A stretch of 64,000 bases of DNA from assembly GCF_044803115.1 (NCBI RefSeq), contig NZ_CP085224.1:2108001-2172000 (forward strand). The letters run 5' to 3'. The notes under the pieces were generated by a model. That model did no database searches. It was not told the origin of the DNA and saw only the letters and a program-made list of their open reading frames with translations. Position numbers and translations under genes: made by a program. This document shows, in pieces, positions 32,176 through 40,256 of the stretch. The DNA comes from Caenispirillum salinarum_A. Lineage in GTDB: Bacteria; Pseudomonadota; Alphaproteobacteria; Rhodospirillales; Rhodospirillaceae. The stretch's first letter is position 1; every line of letters begins with the position of its first letter.

Positions 32176-32958
32176 ATGCCTCGTTTCGCCGCAAACCTGT
32201 CCACGCTGTTCACCGACCTGCCCCTGCCGGAGCGGATCACCGCCGCGAAGGAGGTGGGGTTCAAGGGCGTGGAAATCCAGTTTCCCTATCACGTGGATGC
32301 CGCCCGGCTGGCCGACATGGTCGCCTGCGCGGAACTTTCTATGGTCCTATTTAATGCCCCGCCCGGCGATTGGGAAGCCGGCGAGCGCGGCCTTGCCGCC
32401 GTGCCGGGCCGCGAGCAGGAGTTCCGCGACGGGCTGGAACTGGCCCTTCACTACGCAGGGTTGCTCGACTGCCCGCGCCTGCACGTCATGGCCGGGATCG
32501 TCGACGAGGACGACATCGACGCCGCCTTCGACACCTACATCGCCAACCTGGCCTACGCCGCCGACGAGGCGCTGGCCCAGGACGTGAAGATCCTTATCGA
32601 GCCGATCAATCCCGTCGACATGCCCGGCTACTTCATGACCCGGCCCGAGGATGCCCTGACGGTGCTGGAGGCCGTCGACCACAAGAACCTGTACCTGCAA
32701 TACGATCTCTATCACGCGCAGATGGTCCAGGGCGGCCTGACGGACTTCCTGGAGGCCAACATGGCGCGCATCGCGCACATGCAGGTCGCCAGCGTGCCGG
32801 GGCGGCACGAGCCCGACGCCAACTCCGAGATCAACCACCGCTACCTGTTCAACCTGATCGACGCGCACGGCTACAACGGCTGGATCGGCTGCGAGTACAA
32901 GCCGCGGATCGACACCCGCACCGGTCTGCGCTGGGCAAAAGAATGGGGCATCGGCTAG
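32176..32958 (+). CDS. hyi: Hydroxypyruvate isomerase-like TIM-barrel protein
   Basis: 260 residues, the length of Hyi/OtnI. It would interconvert hydroxypyruvate and tartronate semialdehyde in glyoxylate metabolism. Signatures: FAANLSTLFTDLPLPERI at the N-terminus, GFKGVEIQFPY, LLDCPRLHVMAG, ILIEPINPVDMPGYF, LYLQYDLYHAQ and the closing YNGWIGCEYKP, with Glu and His residues expected to bind metal. CGGAGGGG precedes the ATG. OtnI-type 2-oxo-tetronate isomerases are close relatives, so substrate is not settled. Confidence 0.88.
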   Translation: MPRFAANLSTLFTDLPLPERITAAKEVGFKGVEIQFPYHVDAARLADMVACAELSMVLFNAPPGDWEAGERGLAAVPGREQEFRDGLELALHYAGLLDCPRLHVMAGIVDEDDIDAAFDTYIANLAYAADEALAQDVKILIEPINPVDMPGYFMTRPEDALTVLEAVDHKNLYLQYDLYHAQMVQGGLTDFLEANMARIAHMQVASVPGRHEPDANSEINHRYLFNLIDAHGYNGWIGCEYKPRIDTRTGLRWAKEWGIG

Positions 32959-33035
32959 ACCTTTGGGGGTAGTCGGTATACCCTGCCGCTGGCACGCCCC
33001 CGGTGCCGTGGGAAGGGTTCAGGAGAAGCCGCATC

Positions 33036-34463
33036 GTGTCCCCAGCGCGTAAGACAGGTCAGGCAAAACCCGCGAAGACGTCCGCAGGCGGTCGTCCGGC
33101 GTCGGCTTCGGCTTCGGCGGGATCGGAGCGCCGCGTCTGTCCGGAACTGCGCCAGCGTGCGCAGAAGGGGTACGAGGCGCTGTTCAAGCTGCTGGAAAAG
33201 GCGGGCCGTCAGGATTTCATCCAGTCGCTGGGCGAGCGCCGCCGAGTCGACGACGTGCTGGGCGACCTGCCCGAGACCGTGCCGGCGCTTCTGAACATGG
33301 TGTGGGAACTGCGCGAATCGCCGCAGTTCAAGCCGTTCTTCCTCGCCAAGGACGGCGGCGGAGAGGCGGTCGTGCAGGACCGGCAGACCCCCATCGCCCC
33401 CTGCGGCCGCACCTACGAGGAGGTGATGCGCGCCCACCTGATGGGGGCGACGCGCATCTATCTGGACCGCATGGAACGGGCCTGGGCGGAGAAGGAGGCC
33501 AAGCGCGAGGCCAAGCGCCACGCCAAGGAGGAAGCGCAGGAGCGCAAGTCCATCGGCGGGCGGATCTCGGTGGCGACGCGCAAGCTGATCTCGGGCGAGA
33601 AAACCTTCGAGGCCAGGGATTTCCGCGAGTACTACCCGGGCCACGGCGTCTACCTCATCATCAAGCCGCACCTGCGGGAGGAATGGCAGTTCTCCATGGT
33701 GCGCGCCTATGCCCGCCTGCGCGCCGCCCAGGCCGAGGCGCTGGGAGGCCTGCTGCGGTTCTTCCGCACGCCCGAGGAACTGGAGCCCGTGCTGGCGCTC
33801 AGAAGCGCCGACATCTCGGTCCTGCGCGGCGTCAGCCGGGCCTATGCCGAAACACGCCTCGGCGTTCCGGTCTCCAAGCCCGGCCAGCGCGGCAAGGTCA
33901 GCCAGGCCCAGCAGCGCAAGCTGGACGAGATGGAGCCCGAGATCGCGGCCCTGGAAAGCCGCACCTTCGAAAGCCTGGTGACCGAGCACGCCACCGGCCT
34001 GAATGAGGTGCTGAAGCAGGGCGCCAACGTGGATGCCACCATCCGTCGCCTGACGCCCATCTTCGGCGAGCGCATCTGGACCCTGTTCGACGAGCCCGAG
34101 CGACTGCGCAACGTCATGAACGTGCCCGAGCATGTGGCGCCGGCGCTCGGCCACCTGACGCAGCACATACCGCCGCCGGTCAGCCGCGTGCTGGAGCAGA
34201 TCAACAACCGCGAGCTAGGCCGCGACATCATGGTTTTCGCCGGCGAGGAGTTTTCCGACGAGGAAACCTTCGCCAAGGTCTGCAACGACCCGAAGCGCCT
34301 GAAGATCTGGCAGACCATCCCCGCCAAGTTCAACAACAGCTTCAACTACCAGGCCGACGCCCAGTCGGGCCAGGGCAGCATCAAGAACGCCGAGGACCTG
34401 CGCATGGTGTGCGCCGGCCTGTTCGAGTCGCTGCGCAAGGGCGAGCTGGAAAAGCTGGGGTAG
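33036..34463 (+). CDS. Large charged cytoplasmic protein, unknown
   Basis: 475 residues. I recognise no family. There are no signal peptide or membrane helices. A basic, Ser/Ala-rich N-terminus (about 1-35) precedes a helical region; about residues 145-175 is a Lys/Glu/Ala-rich helix (EAKREAKRHAKEEAQERK) likely to form a coiled coil. The rest is mixed helix with conserved-looking motifs such as YYPGHGVYLIIKPHLREEW and ALGHLTQHIPPPVSRVLEQ. GTG at 33036 is chosen because CAGGAGA lies upstream; an in-frame GTG at 33003 is possible. It sits alone between hyi and the IS110 region. Confidence 0.75.
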   Translation: MSPARKTGQAKPAKTSAGGRPASASASAGSERRVCPELRQRAQKGYEALFKLLEKAGRQDFIQSLGERRRVDDVLGDLPETVPALLNMVWELRESPQFKPFFLAKDGGGEAVVQDRQTPIAPCGRTYEEVMRAHLMGATRIYLDRMERAWAEKEAKREAKRHAKEEAQERKSIGGRISVATRKLISGEKTFEARDFREYYPGHGVYLIIKPHLREEWQFSMVRAYARLRAAQAEALGGLLRFFRTPEELEPVLALRSADISVLRGVSRAYAETRLGVPVSKPGQRGKVSQAQQRKLDEMEPEIAALESRTFESLVTEHATGLNEVLKQGANVDATIRRLTPIFGERIWTLFDEPERLRNVMNVPEHVAPALGHLTQHIPPPVSRVLEQINNRELGRDIMVFAGEEFSDEETFAKVCNDPKRLKIWQTIPAKFNNSFNYQADAQSGQGSIKNAEDLRMVCAGLFESLRKGELEKLG

Positions 34464-34739
34464 GCGCGTCATCGGCTGGCGTAGGTGTTGAAACACCAAG
34501 GCACCAAGACACCAAGACACCAAGACAGCGCGCGAAGGCGCGCTATCATCCCCTTCCCGCCCACCTTTGCCCGGTCTGTCGGGAGGCTAGTGATTAAGGA
34601 ATCGAGGGAGCGCGAGGAAGCCCGTGGCTCCCTCGCATCGTATTCCGTTGCAGCCGGAAAGCTTTGGTGTCCTGGTGCTTTTGTGGCGTCCCCGCGTTCG
34701 GCCGGGAATAGCGCCCTTGTAACTTAGCATGTGCCGAAT
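34464..34739. other. Intergenic stretch left of the IS110 element
   Basis: Holds a tandem CACCAAG repeat (34493-34526), a small hairpin AGCGCGC/GCGCGCT (about 34528-34545) and, near 34670-34690, an opposite-strand GGTGTCCTGGTGC. No gene seen. Part of it may belong to the IS element's left end. Confidence 0.5.
34493..34526. repeat. Tandem CACCAAG(G/A)(A/C) repeat
   Basis: Four near-identical units of the form CACCAAGAC/CACCAAGG run in tandem, with an inverted, partly matching GGTGTCCTGGTGC about 150 bases to the right. Confidence 0.7.
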
Positions 34740-34754
34740 CCGGTATGATACCGG

Positions 34755-34897
34755 TTGCGGTGGCGGACGAGAGACCGACGCCCCTCAGGGACACCAAGCC
34801 CGTGTGTGAGCCAGGGTCCTCGTCCGCCGTTCCATCGAACCCGAACAGTCGCTTGGGCCGCTCGAAGCGAAGCCCGCTTGCGCAAGGATGGGATCGG
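34755..34897 (+). ncRNA. Putative bridge-RNA region of the IS110 element
   Basis: IS110 elements are now known to encode a structured guide (bridge) RNA in the long noncoding end next to the transposase. Here that end must be 5'. It shows a perfect long-range 10-bp stem GGCGGACGAG (34762-34771) with CTCGTCCGCC (34819-34828), enclosing a 47-base domain with internal short stems, followed by a second partly self-complementary domain up to the transposase start. RNA expression and the guide loops are inferred, not shown. Confidence 0.5.
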
Positions 34898-35836
34898 ATG
34901 GACGCTCTCAACATCGGCATCGACGTCTCGAAGGATCGGTTGGACGTCGCCACCACCTCGCCTTCGATGGCCGCTTTCCATGTTCCGCGCGATCATGGCG
35001 GGCTGTCGGATCTGGTCGAGCGATTGAAGCCGCTCGGCGCCGAGCGGATCGCGATCGAGGCCACTGGCGGCTTCGAGACCGTCGTCGCGGCAGCCCTGGC
35101 CGCCGCCGGCCTTCCGGTCGTCGTGGTCAATCCGGCGCGCGTGCGTGCCTTCGCCCAAGCCCTTGGGAAACGGGCCAAGACCGATCCGATCGACGCTGCG
35201 GTGATCGCTCGTTTCGCCGAAGCCACCAAGCCTGAAGTGCGCCCGCTGCCTGACGCCGAGACCGAGGCGCTGGCCGATCTCGTCGCTCGCAGACGGCAGA
35301 TCATTGCGATGATCGGTGCGGAGAACCAAAGGCTCAAACGGGCCTCTTCCCGGACGGCCAGGAGCATCAGGCGGCTGCTGAAAGCACTCGAGAAGGAACT
35401 CGCCGACATCGACCTGGACATCGACGACAGCATCCGCCGGTCGCCCAGCTGGCTGGAAAAAGTCGAGCTCCTCAAATCCGTTCCCGGCGTCGGCGACCAG
35501 ATCGCTCGCACCCTGATCGCCGAACTGCCGGAACTCGGCACCCTCGACCGCCGGCAAATCGCCGCTCTGGTCGGCTTGGCGCCGTGGACGCGGCAATCCG
35601 GCAAATGGCGTGGCAAGAGCTTCATCGGCGGCGGCCGTGCCGCCGTCCGAACTGCCCTCTACATGGGGGCCCTCGTCGCCGCGCGGCACAATCCCCTGCT
35701 CAAGGGGTTTCGGGATCGCCTCGTCGCTCAGGGCAAACCCAAGCTCGTTGCCATCATCGCCGTCGCCCGCAAGCTCATCACAATCCTCAATGCAATCATC
35801 CGGGAGGCCCAGCCATGGCGCGAGCAAATCGTTTGA
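34898..35836 (+). CDS. IS110-family transposase
   Basis: 312 residues, somewhat shorter than many IS110 recombinases but apparently complete. The N-terminal RuvC-like DEDD domain begins MDALNIGIDVSKDRLDV with the first Asp, followed by RIAIEATGGFETVVAAAL with the Glu, and KTDPIDAAVIARFA with the paired Asp residues. The C-terminal Tnp2 (transposase_20) domain holds LKSVPGVGDQIARTLIAELPELG and ALVGLAPWTRQSGKWRGK, with a Ser-Gly segment where the catalytic Ser is expected. AAGGA precedes the ATG at 34898. No frameshift is seen, so it may still be active. Confidence 0.93.
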   Translation: MDALNIGIDVSKDRLDVATTSPSMAAFHVPRDHGGLSDLVERLKPLGAERIAIEATGGFETVVAAALAAAGLPVVVVNPARVRAFAQALGKRAKTDPIDAAVIARFAEATKPEVRPLPDAETEALADLVARRRQIIAMIGAENQRLKRASSRTARSIRRLLKALEKELADIDLDIDDSIRRSPSWLEKVELLKSVPGVGDQIARTLIAELPELGTLDRRQIAALVGLAPWTRQSGKWRGKSFIGGGRAAVRTALYMGALVAARHNPLLKGFRDRLVAQGKPKLVAIIAVARKLITILNAIIREAQPWREQIV

Positions 35837-35852
35837 CCGGAAAGACAGTCGC

Positions 35853-36716
35853 TCACACCGCTGCGAAGGCGTTCTCCACCACCGTCTGGCGCTGCTCGCC
35901 CAGGCCGTCGATGCCAAGCCGCAGCGTGTCGCCCTGCTTCAGGTAGCGCTTGTGGCCCATGCCCGTGCCGGCCGGCGTGCCCGTCAGGATCACGTCGCCC
36001 GGCAGAAGCGTGAAGAAGCGGCTGAGGTAGCTGATCAGGTGCGCGACGCCAAACACCATGTCGCGCGTGGTGCCGTCCTGCATCCGCTCGCCGTTCAGCT
36101 CCAGCCAGACCGGCAGGTCCTGCGGGTCGGCGATCTCCTCGGGCGTCACAAGCCATGGGCCCAGCGGGCAGAAGCCGGGGCAGCTTTTGCCCTTGATCCA
36201 CTGGCCGCCGCGGTCGAACTGGTAGGTGCGCTCGGACACGTCGTTGCCGACGCAGAAGCCTGCCACATAATCCAGCGCGTCCCGCTCGCGCGCGCCGTTG
36301 CAGGGCTTGCCGATGACGACGCCCAGTTCCGCCTCCCAGTCGGTGCGCAGCGAGCCGCGGGGCAGGGGCAGGGGATCGTTGGGGCCGGACAGGGCGCTGG
36401 TGTGCTTGTTGAAGACGATGGGTTCGGTCGGTTCGGGCGAGCCGGTCTCGGCGGCGTGGTCGCGATAGTTCAGCCCGATGCACAGAATGTTGCCCACCCC
36501 CGCCACCGGCGGACCCAGCCGGGCGGCATCGGCGGCGGCCACGGCCGGCAGCGACTCCGGCTCGGCGGCGGCGGCGCGCAGGCGGGCCCAGTCGTCGGCG
36601 GTCATCAGGGCAGGCGTGATGTCGTCCACCAGGGCGGACAGGTCGCGGATCGTGCCCGTGGTGTCGAGCAGTCCGGGCTTTTCGGCGCCGCGCGGGCCGA
36701 ATCGCAACAGTTTCAT
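35853..36716 (-). CDS. Fumarylacetoacetate hydrolase family protein
   Basis: 287 residues. The FAH fold is clear: NILCIGLNYRDHAAETG, IVFNKHTSALSGPNDPLPLP, DWEAELGVVIGK with the metal-binding Glu, and GYVAGF-type segment (LDYVAGFCVGNDVSER). The C-terminal GDVILTGTPAGTGMGHK is diagnostic. These enzymes hydrolyse or hydrate acylpyruvates or related 2-oxo acids; the exact substrate is not shown. AGGAGA precedes the ATG at 36716. The IS110 element lies 16 bases past its stop codon without disrupting it. Confidence 0.92.
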   Translation of the reverse strand: MKLLRFGPRGAEKPGLLDTTGTIRDLSALVDDITPALMTADDWARLRAAAAEPESLPAVAAADAARLGPPVAGVGNILCIGLNYRDHAAETGSPEPTEPIVFNKHTSALSGPNDPLPLPRGSLRTDWEAELGVVIGKPCNGARERDALDYVAGFCVGNDVSERTYQFDRGGQWIKGKSCPGFCPLGPWLVTPEEIADPQDLPVWLELNGERMQDGTTRDMVFGVAHLISYLSRFFTLLPGDVILTGTPAGTGMGHKRYLKQGDTLRLGIDGLGEQRQTVVENAFAAV

Positions 36717-36824
36717 GCAGGCGTCTCCTGGTCGGCGAACCGGTGTCGGGCGCGCACTATAGCAGTGCCCGCCCCCCGACCGGAAGACGACCATGGACCT
36801 AAGACGGCAAAGTCCCCCAACCCT

Positions 36825-37412
36825 TCAGGTCAGGGCTTCAAGCTCCGCGTCCGAGAGGTCTCCGGGGACGATGGTGACGGGAATGCGCAGCTTCCCGGCA
36901 TTCTTGCCGGTCAGCGACTGCACCAGCGGCCCCGGCCCCTCGCCGGTGGCGGCCACCCCCAGGACGAGGATGGAAATCTCGTCGTCCTCCTCGATCAGCT
37001 TGAACAGCTGTTCCTTCAGGCTGCCCTCGCGGACGATCAGTTCGGGACGTTCGCCCGAGCAGGCATGGACCGTGGCGGCCACCTGCTGAAGGCGGCGCTC
37101 GGCGTCCTCGCGGGCTTCCTCGGCCATCAGGTTGCCGACGAACATCCAGTGGCCGCCGTCCACCGGCTCCACCACTGACAGCAGCGCCACGCGACCGCCG
37201 GAGCGGGCGGCGCGGCGGGCGGCGAAGCGGGCGGCAGCCGTCATTTCGGGGCTGTCGTCGACCACCACCAGAAAGGCGCGACGACCCTGCGGCGCGCTGG
37301 CGGGAGTCGTCCGGCCGTCGATCGGCTGGGCCTCGGGCGCCGATGGGGGCGGGGCCTCGCGGGACGGAAAGAAGCGGCCACCGCCCAGGGCGGCCCATTG
37401 CGCGATCTGCAT
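36825..37412 (-). CDS. Universal stress protein with N-terminal extension
   Basis: 195 residues. A proline-rich, probably flexible extension (about 1-42) precedes one UspA domain: RAFLVVVDDSPEMTAAARFA, VALLSVVEPVD, ELIVREGSLKEQLFKLI and ILVLGVAA. The G-2x-G-9x-G ATP signature is not evident near the C-terminus, which reads GEGPGPLVQSLTGKNAGKL, so nucleotide binding is uncertain. GGGAGGAACC precedes the ATG. It lies next to the FAH gene on the same strand, 108 bases away. Confidence 0.85.
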   Translation of the reverse strand: MQIAQWAALGGGRFFPSREAPPPSAPEAQPIDGRTTPASAPQGRRAFLVVVDDSPEMTAAARFAARRAARSGGRVALLSVVEPVDGGHWMFVGNLMAEEAREDAERRLQQVAATVHACSGERPELIVREGSLKEQLFKLIEEDDEISILVLGVAATGEGPGPLVQSLTGKNAGKLRIPVTIVPGDLSDAELEALT

Positions 37413-37603
37413 TGCGGTTCCTCCCGGCAGTCGGGCCGAATTCTTTTGCGTCGGCTCCAGTCGTGCTCGGCCTCCATCATGGCAACGGAATCAGACCAAC
37501 ACAAACAGAGAGGGCCGCATCCACGCCCATTGCTCGATTGGTGCAGCGCAAGGAGGTACAACTACACCGGAAGACCGCCGTGCAGGTGCGGACATGCGGC
37601 CGT

Positions 37604-38527
37604 TCAGGCCGTCGGCGGCAGGCCCAGGCTGTAAAGGTCGGCGGGGCGAGTCACCAGGTCGAACAGCAGCTTTCCGGCCACCGCCAGCACGATCAGCGCC
37701 AGCATGCTGCGCATCTGCTCGGCGTTGAGCTTGTAGCCGATGCGGGCGCCGAACTGGGCGCCGACGACTCCGCCCGCCAGCAGGATCACCGCCAGAACGG
37801 CGTCCACGGCGTGGTTGGCGCTGGCCTGCAACCAGGTGACGTTCGCGGCGACGAAGATGATCTGGAAAAGCGATGTGCCGACGACCACGGCGGTCGGCAT
37901 CTCCAGCAGGTAGATCATGGCGGGCACCATGATGAACCCGCCGCCCACACCCATGATGGCCGACAGGATGCCGACGAAGGCGCCGATGGCAAAGGGCGGA
38001 ATGACGCTGATGTAAAGCCGCGAGCGCCGGAAGCGGACCTTGAACGGCATGTTTTGGCCCCAGGCGTGACGATGCATCTTGCGGCTCTTGGGGCGCCGCC
38101 CGCCGCGCCGCCGGCGGATCTGTTGCAGGCTTTCGAACAGCATGAGGCCGCCGATGATCCCCAGCATGACGACGTAGAGGACCTGCACCACCAGTTCCAC
38201 CTGGCCGACCTGGCGCAACAGCGCGAACAGCCAGACGCCGAGCGTGGAGCCGGCCAGGCCTCCCAGCAGCAGGACCATGCCCATCTTCACGTCGACGTTG
38301 CCGCGCCGCCAGTGGGCCAGCACGCCCGAGACCGAGGCGCCGACCACCTGGTTGGCACCGGTGCCGACGGCGACCGTCGGCGGAATGCCCAGGAAGATGA
38401 GCAGGGGGGTCAGCAGAAAGCCGCCGCCGACGCCGAACATGCCCGACAGCACGCCCACAAGCCCGCCGACTCCGAACAGGATGAGGACGTTCTCGGTCAG
38501 GTTGGCGACTGGAAGGTAGATGTCCAT
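37604..38527 (-). CDS. TauE/SafE (TSUP) family anion exporter
   Basis: 307 residues with about eight membrane helices in two repeats. Each repeat carries the TSUP glycine-rich signature: GVLSGMFGVGGGFLLTPLLI and GILSAIMGVGGGFIMVPAMI. A basic loop of about 40 residues (RRRRGGRRPKSRKMHRH) separates the halves on the cytoplasmic side. The family exports sulfite, sulfonates or related sulfur compounds. A rhodanese gene ends 107 bases before its start on the same strand, and tusA is close by, which supports a role in sulfur handling. Confidence 0.9.
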   Translation of the reverse strand: MDIYLPVANLTENVLILFGVGGLVGVLSGMFGVGGGFLLTPLLIFLGIPPTVAVGTGANQVVGASVSGVLAHWRRGNVDVKMGMVLLLGGLAGSTLGVWLFALLRQVGQVELVVQVLYVVMLGIIGGLMLFESLQQIRRRRGGRRPKSRKMHRHAWGQNMPFKVRFRRSRLYISVIPPFAIGAFVGILSAIMGVGGGFIMVPAMIYLLEMPTAVVVGTSLFQIIFVAANVTWLQASANHAVDAVLAVILLAGGVVGAQFGARIGYKLNAEQMRSMLALIVLAVAGKLLFDLVTRPADLYSLGLPPTA

Positions 38528-38634
38528 GAAGGGCGGTTCGGCGGCGGCGCGTCAGGGTTGGGGCAGGCGCGCCGACCGACGCGCCGCCGCAACGCTATCG
38601 CGTCCGGCCCGCGGAAGAAAGAGGCAGGTGCGAG

Positions 38635-38964
38635 TCATTCGCCGGATTCCAGCGCACCGCCCGATCGATACCAGTTGATGATGCCGCCCTCCAGGCGGTT
38701 GATGTCGCCCTGAAAGCCCGAGGCCTTCAGCGCCGAGGCCGCCGTGCCGCAGCGCACGCCGCTGGCGCAGTGCAGAACCAGGTGCTTGCCCGCCGGCACC
38801 TCGGGCAGGGCAGCGGGATCAAAGCGCGACAGCGGTACCATCCGGGCGCCCGGAATGTGGGCCTGCGCGAACTCGTGCGGCTCGCGCACGTCGACGATGA
38901 CGGCCGAATCCTCGTCGATCCAGGTCTTCACTTCCTCGGGCGTGGTCATGCGAACCGTGGTCAT
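38635..38964 (-). CDS. Single-domain rhodanese
   Basis: 109 residues with no signal peptide, so cytoplasmic. The layout is canonical: AVIVDVREPHEFAQAHIPGARMVPLSRF, then the active-site loop LHCASGVRCGTAA, where Cys66 would carry the persulfide, and INRLEGGIINWYRSGG at the end. It probably passes sulfane sulfur to acceptors such as TusA, encoded 950 bases away on the other strand. GAGAGGA precedes the ATG at 38964. Confidence 0.92.
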   Translation of the reverse strand: MTTVRMTTPEEVKTWIDEDSAVIVDVREPHEFAQAHIPGARMVPLSRFDPAALPEVPAGKHLVLHCASGVRCGTAASALKASGFQGDINRLEGGIINWYRSGGALESGE

Positions 38965-39070
38965 GGGGCGCGGGGTCCTCTCTCGCGTCTGGGGCGGAAA
39001 CGATTGCGTAAGCGGAAGAATGGGGGCGCCGCGCCGTTGGGACAAGGGGCTTGGCGGTCGGGCGCCGGCC

Positions 39071-39739
39071 TCAGGCGCCGTCGGGCGGCGGCGCCGGGCG
39101 GGGCTCGGCCAGGACGAAGACCAGCGCCAGGGCCGCGAAGGCCAGGCCGGCCACCATCACCGTGCCCGCCGCGCCCATGCGGGGCAGGGCCAGCATGTCG
39201 GCCATCAGCGTGCCGCCGAACCCGCCCAGCGCGCCGCAGGCCAGCATGCCGCCCAGCGCCGGACCGCGTGCCAGCGGCCGCTCGTCCACCGCCAGCTTGA
39301 GCAGCATGGCGAGTGCCGCGCCGGCACACAGGCTGGGCGGCAGCAGCAGGGCAAGGGACAGGACGACGGGCTGCGCCTCGGGCGGCAGGGCCAGGGCCTC
39401 CACCGTCCGCATGGCGGTCTGCGGCAGGGCGGCCGCCCCCACCGTGGTCACCGCCGCCGCGCCCAGTGCCGCCGCCAGACGCCGCAGGGTGCCGCGCAGG
39501 GTCGACAGAGGCCCCGACAGCCATCCGCCCAGCCACACGCCGGCGGCCAGCCCCAGCAGGACGCTTCCCGCCTCCGCCGGCCAGCGCGGGTCGCCCGACG
39601 CAGCCAGCAGCCACGATCCGGCGCAGGCGATGGCGGCGACGGCCCCGCCGCCCAGTGCCAGCGCCACGGCATAGAGGCCCATCCGCAGGCCGCTGCCGCG
39701 GACGGACAGGTTGTCGTCGGGAAAGCCGTCTCGGGGCAT
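39071..39739 (-). CDS. Membrane protein like the N-terminal domain of fused spermidine synthases
   Basis: 222 residues with about seven membrane helices. Segments such as AGSVLLGLAAGVWLGGWLSG, LALLLPPSLCAGAALAMLL, GGMLACGALGGFGGTLMADM and ALPRMGAAGTVMVAGLAFAAL follow the pattern of the MFS-like membrane domain fused to spermidine synthase in many bacteria (there LGSWLAGRL, LPPAFLMGATFPLL, NTLGAVAGALLAGFVLLPRLG). The catalytic Rossmann domain is absent and no synthase gene is adjacent. Function unknown. The ATG at 39739 is assigned from the start of the conserved part; the Shine-Dalgarno is weak. Confidence 0.6.
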   Translation of the reverse strand: MPRDGFPDDNLSVRGSGLRMGLYAVALALGGGAVAAIACAGSWLLAASGDPRWPAEAGSVLLGLAAGVWLGGWLSGPLSTLRGTLRRLAAALGAAAVTTVGAAALPQTAMRTVEALALPPEAQPVVLSLALLLPPSLCAGAALAMLLKLAVDERPLARGPALGGMLACGALGGFGGTLMADMLALPRMGAAGTVMVAGLAFAALALVFVLAEPRPAPPPDGA

Positions 39740-39916
39740 CGGCCGGCGCCTCTGGCTCGGGATGACGGGGCGGTTGTGGCAGCGCGCGTCATGGGGCGAA
39801 GGCGCGGCGGTGCATCGTGGGCCGCCACGGCCCATCGCCGGTGTTTCGCGGGTGCGCTCCGGCTCCTATTATGGGACGGCCTGCCCGGCCTTGCAAAAAG
39901 AAGAGGAGTCCCGGCC

Positions 39917-40153
39917 ATGACCGACACCGCCGCCGACACGCTGCTGGACGTGCGCGGCCTGCAATGCCCGCTGCCCGTCCTGCGCGCCAAGAAGGCGCTG
40001 AACGCCCTGGCGTCCGGCCAGTTGCTGGAGGTTCACGCCACGGACCCCGGTGCGGTGCCCGACTTCAAAAGCCTCTGCGCCCAGACGGGGCACGTGCTGG
40101 AGCGCCAGTGGCAGGACGGCGAGGTGTTCGGCTTCCTGATCCGCAAAAGTTAA
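39917..40153 (+). CDS. tusA: TusA-family sulfur carrier
   Basis: 78 residues, full TusA size. The active Cys17 sits in the family motif DVRGLQCPLPVLRAKKAL (Cys-Pro-x-Pro). The rest, GQLLEVHATDPGAVPDF and GEVFGFLIRKS, fits the two-layer fold. TusA accepts persulfide sulfur from IscS or a rhodanese for tRNA thiolation, molybdenum cofactor synthesis or sulfur oxidation. AAGAGGAG precedes the ATG. Two rhodaneses and a TSUP exporter occur within about 11 kb. Confidence 0.93.
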   Translation: MTDTAADTLLDVRGLQCPLPVLRAKKALNALASGQLLEVHATDPGAVPDFKSLCAQTGHVLERQWQDGEVFGFLIRKS

Positions 40154-40256
40154 GAATTTTACGCAAATCCCTTTCTTTCGGGTTGGTTGCTCGTGGCGCC
40201 CGGTTTAGGATGCCGCCGACAGCCCGGGCCGGGGCGAGGGAGGGGAGCACACCGCC

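Larger units (their letters stand above)
34740..35852 (+). mobile_element. IS110-family insertion sequence
   Basis: One transposase gene with a noncoding 5' part of at least about 158 bases and a 3' noncoding end of at most about 16 bases, because the neighbouring FAH gene ends at 35853. No terminal inverted repeats are visible, as expected for IS110. Exact ends cannot be fixed from one copy; the left limit given starts at the palindrome CCGGTATGATACCGG (34740-34754), and the right limit is the last base before the FAH stop codon. Confidence 0.7.

Noticed and set aside
34493..34526. Possible short CRISPR-like array in the CACCAAG repeats
   Set aside because: Units are eight to nine bases in direct tandem with no spacers, and no cas genes are in the window.
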